The notes below the pieces were generated by a model. That model ran no database searches. It was not told the DNA's origin and worked only from the letters and a program-made list of their open reading frames with translations. A DNA stretch of 64,000 nucleotides from VRUE01 sp036379955 (GTDB taxonomy: Bacteria > Actinomycetota > Thermoleophilia > Solirubrobacterales > 70-9). How positions within the stretch are numbered: position 1 is the first letter of the stretch; every line of letters begins with the position of its first letter. Shown here in pieces: positions 1 to 10,038 of this stretch. Position numbers and translations under genes: made by a program. The stretch lies in the NCBI GenBank assembly GCA_036379955.1, contig DASVFR010000007.1, forward strand, positions 62,001-126,000. Reading direction: 5' to 3'.

Positions 1-1
1 T

Positions 2-826
2 CGCCACGCCTTCGGCGATCAGTACCGCGCGACAGACACCCTGATCCCCGGCGAGGGGACGCTGACCCTCACCTACACGCCGAAGGACGGCTCCGAACCG
101 ATGGAGCTGGAGGTGTACGACTTCGCCGGATCGGGAATCGCGATGGCGATGTACAACCTCGACGACTCGATCCGCGACTTCGCCCGCGCCTCGATGCGCT
201 ACGGCCTCGACCGCGGCTTCCCCGTCTACCTCTCGACCAAGAACACGATCCTCAAGCGCTACGACGGCCGCTTCAAGGACCTCTTCGCCGAGGTCTACGA
301 GAGCGAGTTCAAGTCCGACTTCGAGGCCGCCGGCCTCATCTACGAACACCGGCTGATCGACGACATGGTCGCCGCGGCGCTGAAGTGGGAGGGCGGCTAC
401 GTGTGGGCCTGCAAGAACTACGACGGCGACGTGCAGTCCGACACCGTCGCTCAAGGCTTCGGCTCGCTCGGCCTGATGACCAGCGTGCTGATGAGCCCCG
501 ACGGCAAGACCGTCGAGGCCGAGGCGGCGCACGGCACCGTCACCCGCCACTACCGCCAACACCAGCAAGGGAAGCCGACCTCGACCAACCCGATCGCCTC
601 GATCTTCGCCTGGACCCGCGCCCTGGCCGCTCGCGGGCGCCTCGACGACACCCCCGAGGTCTCGCGCTTCGCCGAGACCTTGGAGCGCGTCTGCGTGGAG
701 ACCGTGGAAAGCGGTCGGATGACCAAAGACCTCGCGCTCCTGGTCGGGCCCGACCAGGAGCACCAGACGACCCAGGAGTTCCTCGCCTCGATCGACGAGG
801 CCCTCAAAGCAAAGGAGATTCTGTGA
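2..826 (+). CDS. icd: NADP-dependent isocitrate dehydrogenase, 5'-truncated
   Basis: Oxidatively decarboxylates isocitrate to 2-oxoglutarate in the TCA cycle. The frame is open from base 2, so the start lies outside the window and 274 codons are visible. The visible part begins RHAFGDQYRATD, a conserved block of dimeric eukaryotic-like IDHs, and later has the AHGTVTRHYR block of the cofactor-binding region and TSTNPIASIFAWTR. The stop overlaps the GTG of mdh, so the two TCA enzymes are probably one transcript and translationally coupled. Confidence 0.95.
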   Translation, partial: RHAFGDQYRATDTLIPGEGTLTLTYTPKDGSEPMELEVYDFAGSGIAMAMYNLDDSIRDFARASMRYGLDRGFPVYLSTKNTILKRYDGRFKDLFAEVYESEFKSDFEAAGLIYEHRLIDDMVAAALKWEGGYVWACKNYDGDVQSDTVAQGFGSLGLMTSVLMSPDGKTVEAEAAHGTVTRHYRQHQQGKPTSTNPIASIFAWTRALAARGRLDDTPEVSRFAETLERVCVETVESGRMTKDLALLVGPDQEHQTTQEFLASIDEALKAKEIL

Positions 827-1809
827 GCACCCCCGTGAAAGTCACCGTCACCGGCGCCGCCGGGCAGATCGGCTACGCGCTCCTCTTCCGCATCGCCAGC
901 GGCCAGATGCTCGGCCCCGACACCCCGGTCGAGCTCAGCCTGCTGGAGATCCCGGACGCGGTGAAGGCCGCCGAGGGCACGGCGATGGAGCTCGACGACT
1001 GCGCCTTCCCGCTGCTGCGCAAGATCGACATCTTCGACGAGCCAAACGCGGCCTTCGAGGGCTGCAACGTGGGCCTGCTGGTCGGAGCGCGCCCACGCGG
1101 TCCCGGCATGGAGCGCTCAGACCTGCTCGAGGCCAACGGTGGCATCTTCAAGCCGCAGGGCGAGGCGATCGCCGCCGGCGCCGCCGGCGACGTTCGGGTG
1201 CTGGTGGTCGGCAACCCGGCCAACACCAACTGCCTGATCGCGATGTCCAATGCCGACGGGGTTCCGCGCGAGCGCTTCACGGCGATGATGCGGCTCGACC
1301 ACAACCGGGCGATCGCCCAGGTTGCGAACAAGCTGGGGAAGGAGATCTCCGACGTCACCGACATGACGATCTGGGGCAACCACTCGACGACCCAGTACCC
1401 GGATCTCGTCAACGCGAAGGTGAACGGTCAGAGCGCCTGGGACGCGGTCGACGACGAGACTTGGATCGCCGACGAGTTCATACCAAGGGTGGCCAAGCGG
1501 GGGGCGGCGATCATCGAGGCACGCGGCGCCTCGAGCGCGGCTTCGGCGGCCAACGCCGCGATCGACCACGTGCACGACTGGGTGCTCGGCACCCCGGAGG
1601 GCGACTGGGTCTCGATGGGCGTGCCCACCGACGGCTCCTACGGCGTCGAAGAGGGCATCGTCGCCGGCCTCCCCTGCCACTGCAGCGGCGGTGAGTGGTC
1701 TGTGGTGGAGGGGCTCGACGTTCCCGAGTTCTCCCGCGCGCGCATCGACGCCAGCGCGGCTGAGTTGCGCGAGGAGCGCGACGCGGTCGCCGGCCTCGGG
1801 CTGGTCTAG
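823..1809 (+). CDS. mdh: Malate dehydrogenase (cytosolic MDH type)
   Basis: Interconverts malate and oxaloacetate with NAD(H). The protein has 328 aa from a GTG start that overlaps the icd stop; AAAGGAG lies 5 bases upstream. Residues 11-18 (GAAGQIGY) are the NAD-binding Rossmann motif. D160 in LDHNRA and H188 in GNHS form the catalytic pair, and arginines in GARPRGPGMER and LDHNRA bind substrate. The sequence resembles the MDH1/bacterial cytosolic group rather than the LDH-like group. It pairs functionally with icd. Confidence 0.97.
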   Translation: MSTPVKVTVTGAAGQIGYALLFRIASGQMLGPDTPVELSLLEIPDAVKAAEGTAMELDDCAFPLLRKIDIFDEPNAAFEGCNVGLLVGARPRGPGMERSDLLEANGGIFKPQGEAIAAGAAGDVRVLVVGNPANTNCLIAMSNADGVPRERFTAMMRLDHNRAIAQVANKLGKEISDVTDMTIWGNHSTTQYPDLVNAKVNGQSAWDAVDDETWIADEFIPRVAKRGAAIIEARGASSAASAANAAIDHVHDWVLGTPEGDWVSMGVPTDGSYGVEEGIVAGLPCHCSGGEWSVVEGLDVPEFSRARIDASAAELREERDAVAGLGLV

Positions 1810-1825
1810 GTCTAGGGCAAAGAAA

Positions 1826-1850
1826 AGCCGGCCCCGCTACGGGGCCGGCT
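1826..1850. terminator. Bidirectional intrinsic terminator between mdh and the HTH gene
   Basis: A perfect 10-bp stem (AGCCGGCCCC / GGGGCCGGCT) with a 5-nt loop lies between the convergent mdh and the minus-strand HTH gene. On the minus strand it is followed by TTTTCTTT, the best oriented U-tract. Confidence 0.85.
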
Positions 1851-1870
1851 CCTTGCCATACAGAGGTCCG

Positions 1871-2254
1871 CTAGGCGGGGTGGTACTCCCGGCCCTTCTT
1901 CTTGACCCGACCCTCTTTCTCGAGTTCGCCCAGAACCCGGTAGAGGTAATTGGGTTTGATTTTCATCTGTTTGGCGATCTCCGAGGCGCTGATCCCAGGG
2001 TTTGCCGTCACCAGGGATACCGCCTGATCGGCGCGGGTGCCGCCGCGGCGCCGCCGTTTGCGTTTGCCGGCTGCGGCTGCTTTCGGCGGGCGACCGGGAC
2101 CGCGACCGCTCCCCTTGGGGCGGCCGGGACGACGGGTGACGGTGCCACCAAGCTCTTGAAGCGCTCGCTCGAGGCGCTTGCGCTCCTCGTCCAGCTCGGC
2201 GAGCCTTTTCTTGACCAGGTCGAGAGCCTCGTCGAGTACGTTGGAACTGGGCAT
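1871..2254 (-). CDS. Coiled-coil / AT-hook-like / winged-helix DNA-binding protein
   Basis: A 127-aa basic protein with no recognised name. From the N-terminus it has a predicted coiled coil (LDEALDLVKKRLAELDEERKR), a linker with two GRP-type AT-hook-like motifs (RRPGRPKG and RGPGRPPK), a KRKRRRR patch, and a C-terminal winged helix (ISASEIAKQMKIKPNYLYRVL...LEKEGRVKKKG). The architecture suggests a dimerising minor-groove-binding regulator or nucleoid-associated protein. The ATG at 2254 is preferred because AAAGGA lies 6 bases upstream; an in-frame GTG at 2305 would add 17 residues but lacks a ribosome site. Confidence 0.75.
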   Translation of the reverse strand: MPSSNVLDEALDLVKKRLAELDEERKRLERALQELGGTVTRRPGRPKGSGRGPGRPPKAAAAGKRKRRRRGGTRADQAVSLVTANPGISASEIAKQMKIKPNYLYRVLGELEKEGRVKKKGREYHPA

Positions 2255-2313
2255 TTTCTTCCTTTCATCCCGCGAAGCTTTAGCTCGGGGGTCGTCAGTC
2301 TCCACAGTGTCGC

Positions 2314-2336
2314 ATAGTCACAGTGACGGTGACTAT
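2314..2336. promoter_or_regulatory. Inverted repeat upstream of the HTH gene, possible operator
   Basis: ATAGTCAC and GTGACTAT form a perfect 8-bp inverted repeat with a 7-bp spacer, in a stretch visibly richer in A+T than the genes around it. It sits about 60 bp upstream of the preferred start of the minus-strand winged-helix gene, so autoregulation is plausible but not shown. The rest of the 2255-2533 gap holds no gene that I can support. Confidence 0.45.
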
Positions 2337-2533
2337 TCCTCTAGTCAAATCTTGAGATGTCACTCTGGCCATTTGGTCAAGCATGCATTGCTTTTCAAAG
2401 TGTCATGCGGCACGTTCGACCTCCCCAGGGAGGGATCGCCAGCCAGAAGACGTTGGTCGATCGGTCCGCTGTGTCAAATCGGCGGTACCGAAGAAATGAC
2501 ACACCGAGTTGATGCTCCAGGTGACGTGGTTCG

Positions 2534-3160
2534 TCAGGAGTGGCGCTTGCGAGGCAGCGTGCGGAAGACGACGTCCCAGATTGGCGAGGAGACGCCAAAA
2601 CCGTAGCGGTGGTCCTGGAAGTGGTGGCGCATGTGCTGTTCGCGCAACCGCTTGCCGAACTCGGATTTGGGCACGAAGTGGTGCACGTAGTAGTGCGTGT
2701 AGTCGTAGCCGAGGTAGCCGAGGATGAAGCCGCCGAACAGCGGGTAAGCGGCCGGGGTGCCGAAGATCAGGGTAAAAGCGAAGAAGAAGAGCGCTGCGAG
2801 CGGGATCGCCACCGCCGGAGGCATCACCAAGCGCAGCTTGTCGTTGGGATGGTCGTGGTGGACGCCGTGGATGATGAAGTGCATCTGGCGGCCGAAGGCG
2901 TTATCGGGTTGCCAGTGAAAGACGAGGCGGTGCAACCAGTACTCGGTCAGCGTCCAGATCCCAACTCCGCCGAGGCTGAGCAAGACGAGCTGCCAGATCG
3001 CGTAGCCGTGGTTGGCTCCCAGCCACTCCATCGCGATCACCACCGGGACGAAGACGATCGCCGGGATCGCCGGGTGCACCCGGGAGAAGAAGTTGAGGAA
3101 GTCGCTCTCGAACAGCTGGGGGGAGGCCGCCAGCTTCTCGGTCCGGCTCTGGGAGTCCAT
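2534..3160 (-). CDS. Fatty acid hydroxylase / sterol desaturase family membrane protein
   Basis: A 208-aa integral membrane di-iron hydroxylase-like protein. The family histidine clusters are present in order: HRLVFH, HGVHHDHP, HYYVHH and HMRHH. At least four hydrophobic helices separate them. The layout is closest to fatty-acid 2-hydroxylases (Scs7/FA2H-like, without the cytochrome b5 domain), so the likely substrate is a membrane lipid acyl chain; the exact substrate cannot be read. The ATG at 3160 (MDSQSRTEK) is chosen; longer versions add a low-complexity N-terminus overlapping the upstream region. Confidence 0.85.
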   Translation of the reverse strand: MDSQSRTEKLAASPQLFESDFLNFFSRVHPAIPAIVFVPVVIAMEWLGANHGYAIWQLVLLSLGGVGIWTLTEYWLHRLVFHWQPDNAFGRQMHFIIHGVHHDHPNDKLRLVMPPAVAIPLAALFFFAFTLIFGTPAAYPLFGGFILGYLGYDYTHYYVHHFVPKSEFGKRLREQHMRHHFQDHRYGFGVSSPIWDVVFRTLPRKRHS

Positions 3161-3300
3161 CGGCAAGGCCCATGGTAGCGACGCTGGGGTGCGGCTTTTG
3201 CGCAAGACGCGGGGAAGCTGTGACGAGACTGTGTCAAAGATGTGGCGCTTTGCGGAATCGGGCGTCGCGAAAGCGTGACGGCCGTGGCAACATCGCACCC

Positions 3301-3489
3301 GTGCCGCGCAAGCCGAAACCGCCGACCTGCGACGACTGCTACTTCCACAAGAACATGCTCTGCGCGCTGGAGCTCGACGGCCCCTGCGCGACCTTTCGGC
3401 CCAACCGCCCCGAGGGGCTGGTGCCGCCGAAGCAGCCCGTGCTGCTGATGCGGCCCCCGAGGTGGGCCTCGCAGGCGCAGACGGCGTAG
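3301..3489 (+). CDS. Small cysteine-containing hypothetical protein
   Basis: A 62-aa protein from a GTG start (VPRKPKPPTCDDCYFHKN). The two cysteine pairs, CDDC and C-x7-C, in the first half suggest a small metal-binding or disulfide fold, followed by FRPNRPEGL and a proline-rich tail. Longer upstream starts exist from 3172 but overlap the divergent hydroxylase start region. It is followed after 28 bp by hsp20. Function unknown. Confidence 0.55.
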   Translation: MPRKPKPPTCDDCYFHKNMLCALELDGPCATFRPNRPEGLVPPKQPVLLMRPPRWASQAQTA

Positions 3490-3517
3490 CGCAGCGGGGT
3501 GGCTATGTTTCAGGGCC

Positions 3518-3913
3518 ATGCCGAAACAGGATCTCTACGCGTGGGCGCGGACCACGTACGTCAGTCGGCGCAGCAGAGGCTTTAGCCCCAACGTCGACGT
3601 CTACTACAGCGGCGACCCGCAGATGGCGGTGGTCGAGGTCGAGCTCGCCGGGGTCAAGCTCGAGGAGGTCGGCATCGAGATCTCCGGCAGGCAGCTGGCA
3701 ATCATGGGCGAGCGGCAGGTACAGGAGACCGAAGGGCGGGTCTTCCAGCAGATCGAGATCCCCTCGGGCCCGTTCCGGCGCATCGTCGAGTTGCAGGTAG
3801 ACGTCGACGCCGAGCGGGCTAACGCGACCTACGAGGACGGCGTGCTGCGGATCGAGCTGCCGCTTCGCGACCCGGCCGAGACGACGCGGCGCGTGCCGAT
3901 CGGGAGGAATTAG
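3518..3913 (+). CDS. Hsp20/alpha-crystallin small heat shock protein
   Basis: A 131-aa ATP-independent holdase chaperone. The alpha-crystallin domain spans roughly residues 28-118, with VEVELAGVKLEEVGIEISGRQLAI at its start and the signature ATYEDGVLRIELPL near its end. A short C-terminal tail follows. The gene ends 3 bp before lon, so a chaperone and a protease of protein quality control are co-transcribed. Heat-shock control is likely, but no CIRCE or HAIR element was recognised upstream. Confidence 0.92.
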   Translation: MPKQDLYAWARTTYVSRRSRGFSPNVDVYYSGDPQMAVVEVELAGVKLEEVGIEISGRQLAIMGERQVQETEGRVFQQIEIPSGPFRRIVELQVDVDAERANATYEDGVLRIELPLRDPAETTRRVPIGRN

Positions 3914-3916
3914 CGG

Positions 3917-6304
<2,388 letters not shown>

Positions 6305-6307
6305 GGC

Positions 6308-7897
6308 ATGGAGGCCGCCGGCGCGCTGGACAGGCGCGGACTGTCGCCGTACCTCGAGGCGGTGCAGGAGTGGGTCTCCTCGCGCTCGCGCGCCTTCTGG
6401 ATCGTCGCCGGCCTGACCGTGGTGGCGGCGGCACTGCGCTTCGCCACGCTCGGGACCCAGAGCTACCACCACGACGAGGTGATCACGGCCAGCCGCCTCC
6501 TGCGCGGCAGCTTTGGGCACGCGATGGACGCCGTCGGGTTCAGCGAGTCGGCGCCGCCGCTCTACTACGTGCTCGCCTGGCTCTGGGTTCAGCTGATGGG
6601 CAACGGCGAGGTCGGCTTGCGCTCGCTCTCCGCCCTGGCCGGGGTCGCCACCGTGCCGGTCGCCTACCTGATCGGCACGGAGCTACGCGACCGCGCGGCC
6701 GGCATCGCCGCCGCGGCCCTGGTCGCCGTCAACCCGATGCTCCTCTGGTACTCGCAGGAGGCGCGCGCCTACGCGCTCCTGGTCCTGCTCACCTCGATCT
6801 CTTTCCTCTACTTCGTCCGCGCCCTACGGGACGTGCCGTCAGTTGAACACCCATATGGTGGCGTAACTCACGGCACGTCCTTTAGGCGAAGGGCTGTTGT
6901 GCTTTGGGGGGTCTTCTCGGGGCTGGCGCTGGCGACGCACTACTTCGCCTTCTTCCCCCTCGCCGCCGAGGCGGTGTGGCTGTTGCGCCGGCACGGCCGG
7001 GCGGCCGTGCGCGGGGTCGCCATCGTCATCGCATTCGGCCTTGCGCTGGCGCCCCTCGTCGCCCACCAGATGTCCTATGCGCACGCCGAATGGATCTCGA
7101 ACTTCTCGCTCGGGCATCGTCTTTGGGAGGCGGGAGTCACCTTCATGGTGGGTGAGACGGGCGACGTGATCGCCCAGCCCGAGCACCCGCTGTTCGCCCT
7201 GGCGCCGGCCTTGCTCGCGATCGGCGCGCCGGTCCTGGTCATGCGCCGCGGGGACGGCGGCGACCGCCGCGCAGCCGGCATCCCGCTCGCGATCGCCGTG
7301 GCGACGGTGGCCGCCCCGCTCGCGATCGCCCTCGTGGATCCAGGCGAGGACTTCGTCCTCGCCCGCAACCTCATGCCCGCCCTCGTGCCGCTGCTGGTCG
7401 CGGTGGGCGTGGGCTGCACCCTGCCGGCGGCGCGGCGGACGGGAGCCCTGCTTGGCGCCGCGCTCGTTGTCTACTCGCTCGGCTTCTCGGTCTGGGCGAG
7501 CGTCTCGCCGGCCCTGCAGCGACCCGACTGGGACGCGATCGCCGCCGAGCTCGGCGAACCGGCGGCGCCGCGGGCGATGGTCACCTGGACGATCGGGGCG
7601 GCGCCCCTGCGCTACTACCTCTCGACCGGCGCGTACCAGCCGCGACCCTCCGAAGGATTCGCCTGGTGGGTGGGTGAGGTCGACTTCATCTCCAGGGGGG
7701 AGGCGCCCCCTCCGCCCGCTCGCCTCCTCGGTCCGGGTTTTCGCCAGGCCGCGTACGAGCAGGTCGGCCGCTTCTGGGTACGGCGTTACGTGTGGAACGC
7801 GTCCGGCTTGGGGTATCTACGGCTCGAGGCCGTGAGCCGGGCCTCGCTCGGCTTCCGCAGTAACCGAGTACTGCTGGACGGAATCGGCCCCGAATGA
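6308..7897 (+). CDS. Glycosyltransferase family 39-like integral membrane protein
   Basis: A 529-aa GT-C fold protein of the ArnT/PMT type, using a lipid-linked sugar donor. After a first transmembrane segment (residues 31-47) the first outer loop carries the acidic pair D56-E57 (YHHDEVI) typical of the catalytic site. About ten further hydrophobic helices follow, then a soluble C-terminal region. It starts 3 bp after the lon stop. Residues 174-191 are encoded by a 52-bp palindrome and look like an in-frame insertion between RAL and RRRAVVLWG. Acceptor unknown. Confidence 0.85.
   Translation: MEAAGALDRRGLSPYLEAVQEWVSSRSRAFWIVAGLTVVAAALRFATLGTQSYHHDEVITASRLLRGSFGHAMDAVGFSESAPPLYYVLAWLWVQLMGNGEVGLRSLSALAGVATVPVAYLIGTELRDRAAGIAAAALVAVNPMLLWYSQEARAYALLVLLTSISFLYFVRALRDVPSVEHPYGGVTHGTSFRRRAVVLWGVFSGLALATHYFAFFPLAAEAVWLLRRHGRAAVRGVAIVIAFGLALAPLVAHQMSYAHAEWISNFSLGHRLWEAGVTFMVGETGDVIAQPEHPLFALAPALLAIGAPVLVMRRGDGGDRRAAGIPLAIAVATVAAPLAIALVDPGEDFVLARNLMPALVPLLVAVGVGCTLPAARRTGALLGAALVVYSLGFSVWASVSPALQRPDWDAIAAELGEPAAPRAMVTWTIGAAPLRYYLSTGAYQPRPSEGFAWWVGEVDFISRGEAPPPPARLLGPGFRQAAYEQVGRFWVRRYVWNASGLGYLRLEAVSRASLGFRSNRVLLDGIGPE
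6829..6880. repeat. 52-bp palindromic element inside the GT39 coding sequence
   Basis: The outer arms GGACGTGCCGT and ACGGCACGTCC are perfectly complementary (11 bp). Inside them AGTT pairs with AACT, and CACC pairs with GGTG around a CATAT loop. The element keeps the reading frame and lies in a cytoplasm/membrane boundary loop of the host protein. It is visibly more AT-rich in its centre than the flanking gene. Confidence 0.7.
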
Positions 7898-7903
7898 ACC
7901 CAT

Positions 7904-7934
7904 CGGGACGATCGGAGCTATTCTGATCGTCCCG
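7904..7934 (+). terminator. Hairpin after the GT39 gene
   Basis: CGGGACGATC and GATCGTCCCG form a perfect 10-bp stem with an 11-nt loop just after the stop codon. No strong U-tract follows, and the next gene starts 23 bp later, so it may attenuate rather than fully terminate. Confidence 0.55.
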
Positions 7935-7956
7935 GAGAACCCAGCGAGGAGAAGGC

Positions 7957-8382
7957 ATGAGCAAGACACGGACCAGCCAGGCGGCCGACCTCTACTCGAC
8001 GGCGCGCGACAACCCCTACGTGCAGCGCCTGATCGAGGACGAAGAGCTGCGCGACAGCATCAAAAAGGCTTTCCAGGCGGCTCGTGGCGCCTACGGACGC
8101 GCGACCAGCAACGGCAGCGCCGTCAAGGCGGTCACCAGCGACAAGAAGGTCCAGCGGGATCTGCGCGTCGCGGCCGAGAACCTGCGCGATGCCTCAGAAG
8201 CTCTGCGGACGCCGAAGAAGCGCAAGAAGAGCAAGCTCGGCCGCCTCGTTCTCTTCGCACTGGTCGGTGCTGGCCTCGCGCTGATCTTCAGCGAAGACGC
8301 TCGCAAGTCCGTCCTCGACGCGCTCTTCGGGGCCGAGGAGGAGTTCGAGTACACCAGCACCACATCCATCAACGGCGCCTGA
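7957..8382 (+). CDS. Hypothetical protein with C-terminal membrane segment
   Basis: A 141-aa protein preceded by a strong GAGGAGAAGG ribosome site. The N-terminal 90 residues are charged and helical (DNPYVQRLIEDEELRDSIKKAF). A basic patch (PKKRKKSK) precedes a single transmembrane segment at about 95-110 and an acidic tail. The positive patch before the helix suggests an N-in, C-out orientation. No family name is recognised; such helical tail-anchored proteins may act in envelope or stress physiology, but that is speculation. Confidence 0.75.
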   Translation: MSKTRTSQAADLYSTARDNPYVQRLIEDEELRDSIKKAFQAARGAYGRATSNGSAVKAVTSDKKVQRDLRVAAENLRDASEALRTPKKRKKSKLGRLVLFALVGAGLALIFSEDARKSVLDALFGAEEEFEYTSTTSINGA

Positions 8383-8392
8383 TTACGCCCCA

Positions 8393-8413
8393 GGGTGGGC
8401 TTCCCGCCCACCC
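8393..8413 (+). terminator. Hairpin between the hypothetical gene and tetR
   Basis: GGGTGGGC and GCCCACCC form a perfect 8-bp stem with loop TTCCC, 10 bp after a stop codon. There is no U-tract. It ends 19 bp before the tetR ATG and could also act as a protein-binding site. Confidence 0.5.
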
Positions 8414-8432
8414 CTCCACATAGACTTACTCC

Positions 8433-9041
8433 ATGGAGGCTGCTACCAAGCCACGCGAGCTGAGCGGTGAGAAGGCTCAGCGCATCGTCGACGCGATGCG
8501 GGTCAGCGTCGCCAAGCGGGGTGCCGCCGGCTCGACCTTCGAGCACGTCGCTGGCGAGGCGGGCGTCAGCCGCGGTCTGCTCCACTACTACTTCGGGACC
8601 AAGGAGCGGCTGCTGGTCGAGGTCGTGCGGCGTGACGCCGAGATTCGGGTCGCGCGGCTCGACGAACCCCTGGCCAAAGCCGAGACGGTCGACGACGTCC
8701 TCGACGTCCTCGTCGCCAGCCTCACCGACCTGATCGACAACGAACCCGGCTTCTTCCTCCTCCTCTACGAGCTCTTCAGCGCCGGCCGGCGCAACCCCGA
8801 GATCCAGCACGAGGTGGGCCAGCTCTTCGAGCGCACCCGCTCGCACGTCGCCGAGGTGCTCGAAGCCAAGCAGCGCGAGGGCGTTCTCAAGCTCCGCTTC
8901 GACGCCGAGGCGATCGTCTCCTACCTCTTCGCCCTCGGCGACGGCTTCGCCCTGCAAGCCCTGTCGGACCCGAGCCGCGACAGCAGCGGCGCCCTCGCCG
9001 CCGGCACCGCCTCGGCGCGCTACCTGCTCGTCGGCGAGTAG
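8433..9041 (+). CDS. TetR/AcrR family transcriptional regulator
   Basis: A 202-aa repressor-type regulator. The N-terminal HTH occupies about residues 15-62, with AAGSTFEHVAGEAGVSRGLLHYYFGTKERLLVEVV as the signature core. The C-terminal all-helical ligand domain is unassigned. The next gene that a TetR would plausibly control is the MMPL exporter at 13187, now separated from it by a repeat-bounded island. Ligand unknown. Confidence 0.92.
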   Translation: MEAATKPRELSGEKAQRIVDAMRVSVAKRGAAGSTFEHVAGEAGVSRGLLHYYFGTKERLLVEVVRRDAEIRVARLDEPLAKAETVDDVLDVLVASLTDLIDNEPGFFLLLYELFSAGRRNPEIQHEVGQLFERTRSHVAEVLEAKQREGVLKLRFDAEAIVSYLFALGDGFALQALSDPSRDSSGALAAGTASARYLLVGE

Positions 9042-9059
9042 TCACGAGCCCCATCTGGG

Positions 9060-9123
9060 CGCCTCTCTACAGAGAAGGGATAGGCGTGAGCGTCCTCACG
9101 CCTATCCCATGTATGTAGAGGCT
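9060..9123. repeat. Left island-boundary palindrome (repeat copy 1)
   Basis: The core is a perfect 14-bp stem, GGGATAGGCGTGAG (9077-9090) and CTCACGCCTATCCC (9095-9108), with loop CGTC. Outer arms GCCTCT..TACA and TGTAGAGGC extend the palindrome to about 63 bp. Bases 9060-9099 recur at 13109-13145 in the same orientation with two mismatches and a 2-nt gap. It lies 18 bp after the tetR stop and could also terminate that gene. Confidence 0.7.
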
Positions 9124-9149
9124 CAGGACGGCCGTGATGGCTGATTCAG

Positions 9150-9926
9150 CTAGGCGTCCAGGAAGGGGGCAAGGGGCGGGATGACTCGATCTCGGATGAG
9201 GTCGTCTATCGCGCAAAGCTGCTCGACAATCGCCCAGCCTTCGGGCCCCTCTCTCAGCGCTACCGTGAAGGTCGCATTTGCCTTGGCTTCATTCTTGCCC
9301 TTGCGCCCCCTCTTGTGGACGCAGCGGAAGCGGCAGAGCACGTCGTCGTGCTCTACCCGGTCGGGCGGTTCAAAGGAGAACGTCTGGAGACGGGCATTGT
9401 CCCCGCAATCGACCTCGATGGATTGACTCATGGCAATGGAGAGGGCCAGCTCTCGGTGCTTGTCGATGCGGTCGAGGTCGTGGAGCAGGGCCAAAAGCTC
9501 CCAATCCCCTCCGTTGTATGGCTGCATCGCTTCGATGAGGGGTCTCACCGCTGGGTCCGCGTATTGGATTTTCGCGAGGCCGGTGCCATACGCAGGCTTC
9601 CCCTTTTTGGTCATTCGGTCGAAGTCGTCGGGATTGCTGATAATCGGAAATTCGATGCTCTTGGCCTCGCTCTCCGAGAGCGTCTCCATGCAGTTGATCG
9701 CAAGCTGGTAGGCAATGTGGTCCAGCGCGGCTCGCATGTTGTGAACGCAATCCCCGATCAGCAGCGACAGGTCCACCGGGGGCTGCTTGACGATCAATGC
9801 CCGCACGACATGCTCACTGGCTTGAGGATCGAACTTGCGAATGGCGCGGCAGTTGCTTTTGACCCACCGCTTGATTGCCTTGTCCAGGCAGTCTCGATGT
9901 GCTTTCCCACGGTCGAGCTTCAGCAA
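9150..9926 (-). CDS. Hypothetical protein of the accessory island
   Basis: A 258-aa soluble protein that I do not assign to a named family. The most distinctive segment is LIGDCVHNMRAALDHIAYQLA (helical, near residue 56), a pattern I associate with uncharacterised island and phage-type proteins. Later parts contain LLHDLDRIDKHRELAL and a beta-rich C-terminal half. No signal peptide or membrane segment is visible. Codon choice is more mixed than in the housekeeping genes nearby, consistent with acquisition. Confidence 0.75.
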   Translation of the reverse strand: MLKLDRGKAHRDCLDKAIKRWVKSNCRAIRKFDPQASEHVVRALIVKQPPVDLSLLIGDCVHNMRAALDHIAYQLAINCMETLSESEAKSIEFPIISNPDDFDRMTKKGKPAYGTGLAKIQYADPAVRPLIEAMQPYNGGDWELLALLHDLDRIDKHRELALSIAMSQSIEVDCGDNARLQTFSFEPPDRVEHDDVLCRFRCVHKRGRKGKNEAKANATFTVALREGPEGWAIVEQLCAIDDLIRDRVIPPLAPFLDA

Positions 9927-10038
9927 ATATCCGGGTAATAACGGCGGGATATCGCGGACCCTATCGACGGGCCGGTGGGGAATGGCCTGTCAAGGTACTT
10001 GACAAGATGGCGTCCGATCCGTCAAGTAGCTTTACACT

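Noticed and set aside
3172..3300. Longer start for the small cysteine protein
   Set aside because: The extension overlaps the divergent hydroxylase start region and adds unlikely residues; GTG at 3301 is favoured.
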